DNA from: CAZDGB01 sp964504645
GTDB lineage: Bacteria > Planctomycetota > Planctomycetia > Planctomycetales > Planctomycetaceae
Length of the DNA stretch: 11,801 nt
Direction of reading: 5' to 3'
Assembly: GCA_964504645.1 (NCBI GenBank)
Contig: CAZDGB010000237.1
Location: 1-11,801, forward strand
Shown: in pieces, positions 1 to 7,963 of the stretch
How the letters are laid out: each line of letters opens with the position of its first letter
Position numbering within the stretch: the stretch's first letter is position 1
Notes under the pieces: model-generated
Told to the model about the DNA's origin: nothing
The model's database searches: none
What the model saw: the letters and a program-made list of their open reading frames with translations, nothing else
Translations under genes and position numbers: made by a program

Positions 1-764
1 CCGATGTAGCGGCCAGTTTCATCGACGATCGCCAGCCGATCGGCATCGGGGTCTTCCGCGAAACCGACGTCAGCCTGCAAGCTGCGCACGGCATTGCACA
101 GGCCGGTAAGATTCTCCTTGAGCGGTTCCGCCGGATGTTCGAATTGCCCGTCGGGAATGCCTCCCAGCACGCGGACTTCGCAGCCGAGGATGTTCAGTAG
201 CATCGGGCCGAGAATCGCGCCGGAACCATGATTCACATCGAGCACGACGCGAAACCGCCGGGCACGAATCGCGCCGACGTCGATTAGCGGCAGAATCTGT
301 TCGAGGTGAATCTCGGCCGCTTGATAGAACAGTTCCAACGATCCGATGCCGCTCCACTCCCGATACTTTGGCGGCTGCTCCAATTGAGCGAGAAGCTTTT
401 CACCCAACACCGCGTCGAACACGCCGCCGATCGGGGCGAAGGGTTTGAGACCGTTCCATTCGATGGGGTTGTGGCTCGCCGTCAGTTGCAGGCCGCCGGC
501 GGCCGCCAGATGTTTGACGATCACGCCGCACGTCGGCGTCGAGGCGATGCTTAGATCGACCACCTTACATCCCGTCGCCAGCAATCCGGCGAGTACCGCA
601 TGCCGCAGCATCTCGCCGGTGGAACGCCCGTCGCGGGACAGAATGACCGTGCCGCCGTCGAACATCGTGCCGAGAGCCGCCGTGAACCGCGCGACGTATT
701 CGGGATCGAGTCCGTCGCCGATAACGCCGCGCAAGCCAGAGATGCTGAGAATCCGTTCGGGCAT
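1..764 (-). CDS. glmM: Phosphoglucosamine/phosphomannomutase, 5' part (partial)
   Basis: This is a phosphohexomutase of the alpha-D-phosphohexomutase superfamily, cytosolic, interconverting 6-phospho and 1-phospho sugars for cell-envelope precursors. Translation from the ATG at 764 begins MPERILSISGLRG, the usual N-terminal motif of the family. The catalytic phosphoserine loop TASHNP is present with Ser97, and the metal-binding loop DPDADR is present with Asp238, Asp240 and Asp242. Only about 254 residues are in the window; sugar-binding domain 3 and C-terminal domain 4 lie beyond base 1. Nothing seen is damaged. The N-terminus resembles the archaeal-type GlmM group, which planctomycetes commonly have, but phosphomannomutase/phosphoglucomutase activity cannot be excluded because the specificity loop is missing. 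It is divergently oriented to the acetyltransferase gene, with a 114-bp spacer that must hold both promoters. Confidence 0.88.
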   Translation of the reverse strand, partial: MPERILSISGLRGVIGDGLDPEYVARFTAALGTMFDGGTVILSRDGRSTGEMLRHAVLAGLLATGCKVVDLSIASTPTCGVIVKHLAAAGGLQLTASHNPIEWNGLKPFAPIGGVFDAVLGEKLLAQLEQPPKYREWSGIGSLELFYQAAEIHLEQILPLIDVGAIRARRFRVVLDVNHGSGAILGPMLLNILGCEVRVLGGIPDGQFEHPAEPLKENLTGLCNAVRSLQADVGFAEDPDADRLAIVDETGRYI

Positions 765-878
765 GGGAGAGTTGGGGGTGGTAGGTTGGAGGAAGCCGGG
801 CTTTGTCGTTTCGCCGACACGAATCTACAATCATCGGCACACAATTCCCAATCAACAGCCCTTAACCATCACCCGCCC

Positions 879-1805
879 GTGTCGCTCCACGTTTTTCGCG
901 CCGATGTCGACCGGCAAGTCGCCGCGCTGCGGATCCTCTTGTCGCAGTTTCCCGCGGACGAACAAGAAGCCCGTCTGCTCGACACGCTTGCGGCGGTGAA
1001 TCACGGGGCGCTCAGCCTGACGGGACTGTGGCTGGCCGAACTCGATCAACGACCGATCGGCGCCGCGTTAGTGATGACGCAGGCCGACGGCGTCAGTCTC
1101 GTGTGGCTGCCGGTCATCTTGATTCCCGATGAACAGCAAACCATTCGCTCGGCCCTGATGACCGAGATTTGCCGGGAGCTCGACGGCCCGGGGATCAAAT
1201 TCGGCCAGATTTTACTGTCGCCGGAGGAATCCGCCGCTTGCGGCTGGCTCGTTGAGTACGGTTTTGAATCCGCCGCGGAGCTGTTCTTTCTGGCGAGATC
1301 GTTGGAGGAAGGTGCGGAATGTTCTTCCACGCCGCATTCCGACTTTGAAATCTTCGACGAGCCGCGCAACTATGACCGCTTCGCCCGGCTGATCGAACGG
1401 ACGTATCTCGACAGTCTCGATTGCCCGCGTTTGAATGGCGAGCGGACAGGAGTCGATGCGATCGCCGGGCATCGCTTGTCAGGGCAGTTTCATCCGCGCG
1501 GGTGGAGACTGTATCAACACGACGGACAAGACGCCGCGGTGCTGCTGTTGAACGAACATCCCGATCAGGACGCGGTGGAGCTGGTTTACTTCGGCGTGGC
1601 TCCGGAATTTCGCGGGCGACATTGGGGCCAGCGACTGCTCGCCGACGCCATCGAGTTGTCGCGGTCGTGGAACCGCGCGGCGATCTTTCTCGCGGTCGAC
1701 GCGGCAAACACTTTTGCGAACGACCTTTACGCGGCGCACGGATTTCAGGAAGTCGCGCGGCGCGTCGTGTGGCTGCGGTTTCCGCGCGCTTCGGCACGCG
1801 AGTAA
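879..1805 (+). CDS. Tandem GNAT-fold N-acetyltransferase
   Basis: This is a GCN5-related N-acetyltransferase of 308 residues that should use acetyl-CoA; the acceptor is unknown. The C-terminal half carries motif A (GVAPEFRGRHWGQ, residues 239-251, the acetyl-CoA pyrophosphate loop) and motif B (LAVDAANTFANDLYAAHGF, 271-289). The N-terminal half (about 30-150) has the outline of a degenerate second GNAT domain, with strands around AALVMTQ and a closing VEYGF similar to motif B. Two-domain GNATs of about 300 residues include mycothiol-synthase-like proteins, but there is no basis for that specific function here. I chose GTG at 879 because it is the first usable start after the divergent mutase start; the open frame extends further upstream to 600, overlapping the mutase. 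No clear ribosome binding site is visible. The gene is probably monocistronic. Confidence 0.75.
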   Translation: MSLHVFRADVDRQVAALRILLSQFPADEQEARLLDTLAAVNHGALSLTGLWLAELDQRPIGAALVMTQADGVSLVWLPVILIPDEQQTIRSALMTEICRELDGPGIKFGQILLSPEESAACGWLVEYGFESAAELFFLARSLEEGAECSSTPHSDFEIFDEPRNYDRFARLIERTYLDSLDCPRLNGERTGVDAIAGHRLSGQFHPRGWRLYQHDGQDAAVLLLNEHPDQDAVELVYFGVAPEFRGRHWGQRLLADAIELSRSWNRAAIFLAVDAANTFANDLYAAHGFQEVARRVVWLRFPRASARE

Positions 1806-2140
1806 TCGACATGTTTCGCACAGACGTTTCGTCCGCGCACCTGTCAAGCGACGACTTTTTATTTTCGCCAACTGACGACGTGTTAGCGGTTTTCGACAAG
1901 CCAGGACTCGCATGAAGCGCATTTGAAAATTTTGTGAATGATTGGGTTTGACTCCGCGCGGCGGCTCGGTAGGATCACACCCGCTTCGACGGAAATCACT
2001 CCGACGATTCCACCAAGACACAATTCGAGTTGATCGCTTCGTTTCTCCGTGCGGCATTTGCCGCGCGTGATGGGGATCGGTGTTGGCCGTTGTTCGGCGG
2101 CCAGCCACGGGAACGATGCGATCGCAGGAGAAAGGGTCGC
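1806..2140. other. Spacer upstream of dnaA (5' leader)
   Basis: These 335 bases contain no credible gene. The left part (about 1850-1950) is AT-richer than the surroundings. A candidate promoter lies at 1948-1975. In the presumed leader there is a perfect 6-bp inverted repeat, GCGGCA TT TGCCGC (2051-2064), and a 5-bp stem TGGCC/GGCCA (2084-2088 with 2099-2103). Two sequences resemble DnaA boxes at 7 of 9 positions (1890-1898, and one reading on the minus strand near 1932-1940). That is too few and too weak to call an origin. Leader hairpins plus weak boxes would fit autoregulation of dnaA, but this is inference. Confidence 0.5.
1948..1975 (+). promoter_or_regulatory. Candidate sigma-70-type promoter for dnaA
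   Basis: TTGACT (1948-1953) and TAGGAT (1970-1975) are separated by 16 bases and match the consensus hexamers at 5 of 6 and 4 of 6 positions. Transcription would start near 1982, giving a leader of about 160 bases. This is the best hexamer pair in the spacer, but planctomycete promoters are poorly defined, so it is only a candidate. Confidence 0.35.
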
Positions 2141-3619
2141 ATGATGCAGCCCGGCATGACGCCCGCCGAACGGGAACTCTCGCCGCGCACCTTCGACCGC
2201 GCAGGCGACATACACGCGAAACTGCTCGAACGCCTCGGGCCGCAGCGCTATCAACTCTGGTGCGACGGCAAAATCGCACTCACCGTGGAAGGCGAGCGGC
2301 TGACGGTCGGCGTCGGCAGTCCGTTCCTGTTGAGTTGGATGCAGCGCCAGTTCCGCGAGGTGATGTCCGATGCCGCGCAATCGGTGCTCGGTCCGGCGGC
2401 GCAGATCGCCTTTGAAGTCGATGCCCGCCTTTCACTCGCTCCGAAAGCGGAGTCTTCCGTCGCCGGCACTCCGACTCCAACCCAAAAGATCCTGGCGCTA
2501 CCGGCGCCTACGGATTCCGCCGGCACACCGATCGCCAGAGTGGAGATCGTGCAGCAGCCGGAAGCGCGGCACGGAAAGGTCCGCCGGCTGGCCGATCTGG
2601 CCGAGTTCATCCCCGGCGACGCGAACTCATTGGCGCTCGCCGCGGCACGGCAAGTCGTGTCGCATCATCCGGTGCCGTTCAATCCGCTCTACTTTCACGG
2701 CTCAGTCGGCGTCGGCAAGAGTCATCTTCTCGAAGGCATCTGCCGTGAGCTGCGACAGGACTCGAAACGGCAGAACGCCGTGCTGTTGACGGCGGAGGCC
2801 TTTACCAATTATTTCACGCAGGCTTTGCGGGAGCACACGCTGCCTGGTTTTCGGCAGAAGTTCCGGACCGCCGACGTGCTGCTCGTCGACGATATTGGTT
2901 TCTTCGAGGGGAAACGCGTTATCCAGGAAGAATTCCTGCACACGGTTTCCGATTTAATGGATCACGACCGGCCGGTAGTGCTCGCCGGCGATCGGCATCC
3001 GCGGCTGCTGACGAAGCTTTCTCCCGAATTGACGAATCGCCTCGTCGCCGGCATGGTTTGCCGGGTCGAAGTCCCTGAACTCGAAGCCCGTCGCCGGATT
3101 CTCGACGCGAAGGCCCGCAAGCGATCGATTCCGATCGCCCCCGCGGCCCTCGATTACGTTGCCGAGAAATTCCGCGCCAACATCCGCGAACTGGAAGGCG
3201 CACTGAACTGCCTGCAGACGTTCGGCGAGATGACGCGACAAACCGTCACGGCCCAGCACGCCCGCGAAATCCTGAGCGATCTCGAACGCGACTGCCGCAA
3301 GACGATCCGCCTGGCCGACATTGAACAGGCCGTCTGCTCACTGTTCGGCATCACGAACCGCGAATTGAAGTCCGACAGCCGCTCGCGAAAGATCAGCCAT
3401 CCGCGGATGCTCGCGATGTATCTCGCGCGAAAGCACACCGCTACCCCCTACAGCGAAATCGGCCAGCACTTCGGCGGCCGCAACCACAGCACCGTGATGT
3501 CCGCCGAGCAAAAAGTGCAGGACTGGATCAAATCCAACGCCGCGATGAACGTCGCCTCTTCGGCGTGGACGGTCCCAGATGTGCTGGCGTCGCTGGAGCA
3601 ACAAATGCTGGCGGGGTGA
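2141..3619 (+). CDS. dnaA: Chromosomal replication initiator protein DnaA
   Basis: This 492-residue protein is a complete DnaA, the AAA+ initiator that binds DnaA boxes and melts the origin. Domain I (about 20-105) has the typical NPFxxxW-like core (SPFLLSWMQRQF). A Pro/Ser/Thr-rich linker (about 110-150) is domain II. The AAA+ domain has Walker A GSVGVGKS (187-194), Walker B VLLVDDIGF (Asp250-Asp251), sensor I around VVLAGDRHP, box VII with arginine-finger candidate Arg300 (LTNRLVAGM) and sensor II Arg349 (NIRELEGALN). Domain IV ends in the DNA-binding signature GGRNHSTV (NHSTV at 448-452). Walker A ends in Ser instead of the usual Thr, a conservative change. The start at 2141 is supported by AGGAG at 2126-2130; the frame is open 37 codons further upstream but without a comparable site. 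dnaN and the usual ribosomal-protein neighbours are absent. It is convergent with the next gene, 19 bp apart. Confidence 0.96.
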   Translation: MMQPGMTPAERELSPRTFDRAGDIHAKLLERLGPQRYQLWCDGKIALTVEGERLTVGVGSPFLLSWMQRQFREVMSDAAQSVLGPAAQIAFEVDARLSLAPKAESSVAGTPTPTQKILALPAPTDSAGTPIARVEIVQQPEARHGKVRRLADLAEFIPGDANSLALAAARQVVSHHPVPFNPLYFHGSVGVGKSHLLEGICRELRQDSKRQNAVLLTAEAFTNYFTQALREHTLPGFRQKFRTADVLLVDDIGFFEGKRVIQEEFLHTVSDLMDHDRPVVLAGDRHPRLLTKLSPELTNRLVAGMVCRVEVPELEARRRILDAKARKRSIPIAPAALDYVAEKFRANIRELEGALNCLQTFGEMTRQTVTAQHAREILSDLERDCRKTIRLADIEQAVCSLFGITNRELKSDSRSRKISHPRMLAMYLARKHTATPYSEIGQHFGGRNHSTVMSAEQKVQDWIKSNAAMNVASSAWTVPDVLASLEQQMLAG

Positions 3620-3638
3620 GTCTCATCGGAGCCTACCG

Positions 3639-4241
3639 TCAAAAGAGAGACCCTTGATTGCGATCTGGGCCTTTCTTTCTTGAACGAGTAATTCTCTGCG
3701 AAATTGATTTCAAGGAAACAACGCGGTGGGGATCAGCAGCAACCTCATCCAAAGTTCTGTCGGTAAGCACGCTCTTCGGCATCTCGGTAGCGATATCCCT
3801 CTCCGATAGCGGCCAAGCTTCGGCATCCTCTTCTTTCCTCAGCAACCACATCTTCCCTCTCACTCCAGAGCGAACTGGTATCCGAGTCAGTGACCAGACG
3901 CCTTTGAGTTTGATTCCATAAAGGTGAAACCTTAGGTAACCGCCCTGAAGTGCCTGATCGATATCTTGTTGATCGGGCACCCAAATACCGTGATCCCAGA
4001 GCAACATCGGTCCGGCACCATAACGGCCCGCAGGGATTACCCTCTCGACAGAGCCGCACTTGACTTCGTGATCGGCCACAAAATCTGCTGGTCGACGCAC
4101 CATCGGATCCAAACAGGGGCCTTCTTCAGGTATCACCCAGCTCTTCAGAACTCCAGCATGCTCCAGGCGAAAGTCGAAGTGAAGGAAACTTGCATTGTGC
4201 AGTTTGATAAAGAACTTTCTGTCCATTCCGGTTTGACACAT
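3639..4241 (-). CDS. Stand-alone LigD-type DNA 3'-phosphoesterase
   Basis: The 200-residue product matches the phosphoesterase (PE) module of bacterial DNA ligase D, which trims 3'-phosphate and 3'-ribonucleotide ends during non-homologous end joining. The signature HNASFLHFDFRLE places candidate metal ligands at His15, His21 and Asp23, with the same spacing as His42/His48/Asp50 of Pseudomonas LigD. A further His58 sits in FVADHEV, where the family has its fourth key His. VIPAGRYGAG and GIKLKGVWSLTRI are also family-typical. No ligase or polymerase domain is attached, and no ku gene is in the window. The start at 4241 is chosen because GGAG lies 6 bases upstream; GTG 4283, ATG 4253 and ATG 4226 are alternatives. 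The C-terminal tail is basic. The gene is visibly less GC-rich than its neighbours, which suggests acquisition by transfer. Confidence 0.85.
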   Translation of the reverse strand: MCQTGMDRKFFIKLHNASFLHFDFRLEHAGVLKSWVIPEEGPCLDPMVRRPADFVADHEVKCGSVERVIPAGRYGAGPMLLWDHGIWVPDQQDIDQALQGGYLRFHLYGIKLKGVWSLTRIPVRSGVRGKMWLLRKEEDAEAWPLSERDIATEMPKSVLTDRTLDEVAADPHRVVSLKSISQRITRSRKKGPDRNQGSLF

Positions 4242-4416
4242 CGTGTTCTCCATGAATTGGGACGCGTAATCGTGTGACGGCACACAGAGCCGCCTGAAGT
4301 CCCGTGATCGTCTGCCACAAAATTTAATTGCGAATCACAAGTCCTTGGAAATAACTGTATACACATGATCACAATTTTCAAGTGTTCACTATTAAATCTC
4401 TTCTAGGTGGACAAAC

Positions 4417-4450
4417 AAAAAACCGCTTGCATACATGCAAGCGGTTTTTT
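4417..4450 (-). terminator. Rho-independent terminator of ssrA, bidirectional
   Basis: A perfect 16-bp inverted repeat (4417-4432 with 4435-4450) encloses a 2-base centre. The GC-containing core is ACCGCTTGCAT/ATGCAAGCGGT, and each arm ends in six A or six T. Read on the minus strand it is a hairpin followed by a T tract, 8 bases beyond the 3' end of ssrA. Because it is symmetric it should also stop plus-strand transcription. It implies that the phosphoesterase gene needs its own promoter between about 4242 and 4416, where the DNA is AT-rich. Confidence 0.9.
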
Positions 4451-4457
4451 GTTGAAG

Positions 4458-4811
<354 letters not shown>

Positions 4812-5082
4812 TGTGTTGGAGTTCACTAGGGTCGCGGAAAAAAGTCCGCAACCCAGACGGTATTCTTCGTCCGGCCGGCGTTTGCGTCAACAGCGGATCG
4901 GGGGATTTTCGGAAAGCCTGTTGGATTCCCGACTGGAAAATCAACGGCGTGCGGTCATTCGCGGAAACTCGCCGATTTCGCGGCGCTGGAAAATCGATTC
5001 GTCGCGGAGTAAGGTTACGCGGCACGGGAACGTTTGACCACATCTGCTTTCTCCCGTTTCCTCATTCTGCAAGGACCGAATC
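4812..5082. promoter_or_regulatory. Divergent spacer between ssrA and the A-B-C operon
   Basis: These 271 bases must hold the promoters of ssrA (minus strand) and of the operon starting at 5083 (plus strand). No strong hexamer pair stands out; TTGACC at 5034-5039 is the nearest -35-like site for the operon but lacks a good -10. A 10-base direct repeat CTGGAAAATC occurs at 4933-4942 and 4986-4995, and an inverted partner GATTTTC lies at 4905-4911. These could be operator half-sites. No gene is seen here. Confidence 0.4.
5071..5075 (+). promoter_or_regulatory. Ribosome binding site of operon gene A
   Basis: AAGGA lies 7 bases before the ATG at 5083. It is one of the clearest ribosome binding sites in the window and decides the start of gene A over the internal Met codon at 5095. 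Confidence 0.7.
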
Positions 5083-5985
5083 ATGGCCGCGGCGATGACG
5101 GACGATTGCACGGTCGAACATGTGCGGCAGGCGCTGGAGCAACGGAAAAAGCCCGGCCCCGCAACGGCCTCCGCTATCAACACGGCGTTACCACAGCCGA
5201 TTCGACCGGCGAAAGGGGCGCTCGCCGAGCTACTGACGCGCGCCGTTGCCGGTGAAGAGCTGTGGGAGTATCCGCCGCAAAAAGGACAACCGCGCTATTG
5301 GACCCAGAGTCCGCGCGATCTGGCCTGGCAGCGGGTGGAAGCGCTGCTTGCGCAGAAAGATCGCACGGCCGCTGAACTAACAAAGCCCTTGGTGAAGGAT
5401 GAATTGAAGGGGCTGATCGAATCGGAAGCATTCCTCGCCGAAATGGTCGCGACGGAAAAGTTGTTTCTGCTGCCGAAGCCGCCAAGAACGAAGGCGGCTA
5501 AATACAGTCTGCGGCCGATCGACTTTAGCGTGTACGCGAAACACGTTGTCGGCCCTGTAGACGCCTTCATCAAGAAGCTCAAAACGCTGGCTTACAAAGA
5601 GGGATTGCCGGAGCGCGCGGTCTTCGAACTGGCGCACGCCCAAGTGGGGGATCAAATCGGCGCGCCATTCGTGATATCGACTGCCAAGACAACGACGCCG
5701 GTCTCCAGCACGGAGCTGCCGGAAACTATTCTGCAAGCCATGCACGATATCAATCCGCGCGTGGCGGATGGCGATTTGGTGCTGATCCCGGAACTGCGGC
5801 AGCGGCTGGACTTTCACGCCGCCGACAAAGAGCGCTTCGACAAGATGCTGCTGGAGATGTTCCGCGATCGCCAGGTGGTTTTGAGTCGGCAGAACGCGGG
5901 GACGTTGCCGGAGTCCGAGCGGGCGCAGCTCGTCACTGATCACCTGGGGAATTACTACAACACGGTCGCCCTCTGGAGAGATTGA
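5083..5985 (+). CDS. Operon gene A: uncharacterised protein, probable tandem winged helices
   Basis: I do not recognise a named family for this 300-residue soluble protein. It has no signal peptide, membrane segment, P-loop or cysteine cluster. The composition and pattern of short helices followed by beta-hairpins suggest at least two winged-helix units. One is about 80-145 (from RVEALLAQKDRTAAELTK through TEKLFLLP) and one is C-terminal, about 225-300 (from GDLVLIPELRQRL through RFDKMLLEMFRDRQVVLSR to NYYNTVAL). The basic stretch near residues 20-25 and Lys-rich positions around 130-175 would suit nucleic-acid contact. It opens a tight operon: the next start lies 2 bases after its stop, so translation is probably coupled. 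In that context it may be the DNA-recognition or loading subunit for the ATPase and the nuclease-motor downstream. That role is inference, and a transcriptional regulator of the operon is an alternative. Confidence 0.8.
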   Translation: MAAAMTDDCTVEHVRQALEQRKKPGPATASAINTALPQPIRPAKGALAELLTRAVAGEELWEYPPQKGQPRYWTQSPRDLAWQRVEALLAQKDRTAAELTKPLVKDELKGLIESEAFLAEMVATEKLFLLPKPPRTKAAKYSLRPIDFSVYAKHVVGPVDAFIKKLKTLAYKEGLPERAVFELAHAQVGDQIGAPFVISTAKTTTPVSSTELPETILQAMHDINPRVADGDLVLIPELRQRLDFHAADKERFDKMLLEMFRDRQVVLSRQNAGTLPESERAQLVTDHLGNYYNTVALWRD

Positions 5986-5987
5986 CC

Positions 5988-7943
5988 ATGTCGCACAACC
6001 CGTTTCGCGGATCGGTTCAGGGCGACGCATGGGGCGAGGAAAGCGGCCTGCACGACGTCGCCGGCATTCATCACGGCACGTTCCTCAAATGCTGCCAGGC
6101 GGTGGACGCCGTGCGCGAAGGGCCGTGCAGCGCCGGCATCGTGATTCACGGCGAGCCGGGCAGCGGCAAAACGCACCTCATCGGCCGGTTGCGGCGCCAA
6201 TTCACCGATCGCTTTTGCGAGCCGACGCTGGAGCGCATCAGCCAGGCGTTCGCTTACGTCCGGCTGAACACGAATGAATCGTCGCTGGCGCGGCACGTGC
6301 GGCGGTGCGTCGCCGGCGATCTGCTGCGGACGTTTGGCAAGGGCCCGTCGCAATTGGAGCGGCTGGCCCTCACGCAACTGATGAACGTCGCCGAGGGCCA
6401 AGGCGATCTCGCACACTGGTGGGATTTCTTCCTCGATGAGCGGGCCGCGGAGATCGACGACTTGCTGACGACGCTCGGCCTGAACGAGCGGTTGTCGCCG
6501 ACGTTCGTGAAAATTCTCGGGCACGTCGTCCGCAGGCAGCACCGATTGGAAGTCGCCGGCTGGCTGCGCGGCGACGCGCTGTCGGCAGCCGATTACGAGA
6601 AGCTCGGCGTGCCGGAACTCGATGCGGAATCCGATCCCGAAGCGTTTGCCCGTGAAACGCTGATCGACTTGATGCGGCTCGCCGGGCCAAAAATTCCGCT
6701 CGTGCTGTGCTTCGATCAAGTGGAGGCACTGCAAGTCACGCCGGCAGACACGCTGCCATTTTTCACGTATGCCAAGCTGATCGCTGATCTGTACGACGCC
6801 GATACGAATCTGGTGCTGATCTCCTGCATGCAGACGGCGATTGCGCAAAGTATTCTGCCGGCGATTCCGGAGTATGCGAAGCCGCGGCTGCAAGGCTACG
6901 CGGTCTGCATCTTGAAGCCGCTGGATGCGAATCAGGCCCGCGACTTGTTGGCGGCAAGGGTGAAGCCGGCCGGCAAATTCGCAACGACCGATCTTTGGCC
7001 GCTGACAGAAACGGACCTGAAGAAATTCCTCGGCCCGCTGAACCACGTCTATCCGCGGGAACTGCTGGATCGGGCGGCGCGGCGATTCGATCAACTGACG
7101 GGGAGCGTCGTCCCAGAAAAGCCGCTTGAGGACTGGCTGGCGGAAGAATGGGACCGCCGGACCGAACAGGCCGTGCAAACCAGTTCGCCGGACCTGACGG
7201 AAGCAATTCTGGGACACGGCATCCCACTGCTGGTCAATGTCGTCGATTCGGGATGGACATCGTCTCAAGGAAAGCAAGGAGTCGCGCTCGACCACGTCCT
7301 GACCGGCGAACAGCAGGAAGGCCGCGTCGGCGTGAAAATTCTCACAGGAACCGATTCGCGACGGCTGTGGAACCCGCTGAAGACGCTGAACAATCTCTAT
7401 CCCGACAAACTGCAGCCCAAGCTGCAAAAGCTGGTGATCCTGCGGGACGAACGAACGCCGATCCGTCCGACTGCTGTCAAAGCCCGCGAATATCTCGACA
7501 GCCTCGAAAAGAAGCATGCCCTGTACTTCCGCGTGCCGCCGGAAGCGCTGGCCGCGCTCGACGCGTTGCGAGCGCTGCTCGGTGATTCGCAGTCCGGCGA
7601 TCTCGCTCTCGACGGCCAGGCCATCGGTCCGGAGACCGTCCGCGACTGGCTCCGTGCGCACCTGCCGGGATCGCTCAAGGAACTCGCCGACGTGCTGGTG
7701 ACACCCGCCGAACCCGAGCCCGCGTCCACGCTCATCGACCGCTTGCAGGAGCAACTGACCGAACAGTGTGTGGCGTCGGCCGAGGCGCTGGCCAGCGGGC
7801 TCGGTGTTCGCGTGCACGATTTGGTCGACGCCGCACGCAGCCGTCCCGATCTATTCGGCGTGATCGATGGCCCGGCGACGGCTGTCTTCTCCGCGCGGGT
7901 CGGCAGTCGGTGTCTCGATCCGCAGGTCGTGGTCGAATCCTAA
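5988..7943 (+). CDS. Operon gene B: P-loop ATPase (STAND/Orc-like AAA)
   Basis: This 651-residue soluble protein has an N-terminal ATPase domain (about 20-380). Walker A is GEPGSGKT (55-62, Lys61). Walker B is LVLCFDQVEAL with Asp243 and Glu246, a DQxE form as in STAND NTPases rather than the DExx of classic AAA+. A sensor-1-like strand LVLISCMQTA is near 275. Candidate sensor-2 Arg357 is in YPRELLDRAARRF. The region between Walker A and B (about 85-225) is a long helical insert. The C-terminal 270 residues match nothing I can name; about 600-645 looks like a winged helix (VASAEALASGLGVRVHDLV). The start at 5988 is supported by GGAG at 5975-5978. It lies 2 bases after gene A and 20 bases before the nuclease-motor gene. 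A role as an ATP-dependent loader, clamp or sensor for that partner is inferred from context only. Confidence 0.88.
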   Translation: MSHNPFRGSVQGDAWGEESGLHDVAGIHHGTFLKCCQAVDAVREGPCSAGIVIHGEPGSGKTHLIGRLRRQFTDRFCEPTLERISQAFAYVRLNTNESSLARHVRRCVAGDLLRTFGKGPSQLERLALTQLMNVAEGQGDLAHWWDFFLDERAAEIDDLLTTLGLNERLSPTFVKILGHVVRRQHRLEVAGWLRGDALSAADYEKLGVPELDAESDPEAFARETLIDLMRLAGPKIPLVLCFDQVEALQVTPADTLPFFTYAKLIADLYDADTNLVLISCMQTAIAQSILPAIPEYAKPRLQGYAVCILKPLDANQARDLLAARVKPAGKFATTDLWPLTETDLKKFLGPLNHVYPRELLDRAARRFDQLTGSVVPEKPLEDWLAEEWDRRTEQAVQTSSPDLTEAILGHGIPLLVNVVDSGWTSSQGKQGVALDHVLTGEQQEGRVGVKILTGTDSRRLWNPLKTLNNLYPDKLQPKLQKLVILRDERTPIRPTAVKAREYLDSLEKKHALYFRVPPEALAALDALRALLGDSQSGDLALDGQAIGPETVRDWLRAHLPGSLKELADVLVTPAEPEPASTLIDRLQEQLTEQCVASAEALASGLGVRVHDLVDAARSRPDLFGVIDGPATAVFSARVGSRCLDPQVVVES

Positions 7944-7963
7944 CGTCTCAATCAGGCCGTATC

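Noticed and set aside
1806..2140. Possible oriC next to dnaA
   Set aside because: Only two 7-of-9 DnaA-box-like sites and no box cluster or strong AT-rich unwinding element.
2030..2140. A 37-codon N-terminal extension of DnaA
   Set aside because: No ribosome binding site comparable to AGGAG at 2126-2130, and the extra residues do not resemble DnaA domain I.
5955..7817. A 620-codon open frame on the minus strand
   Set aside because: It lies entirely antisense to the ATPase gene, has Arg/Gln/Val-heavy low-complexity composition with no motif, and is explained by GC-rich codon structure.
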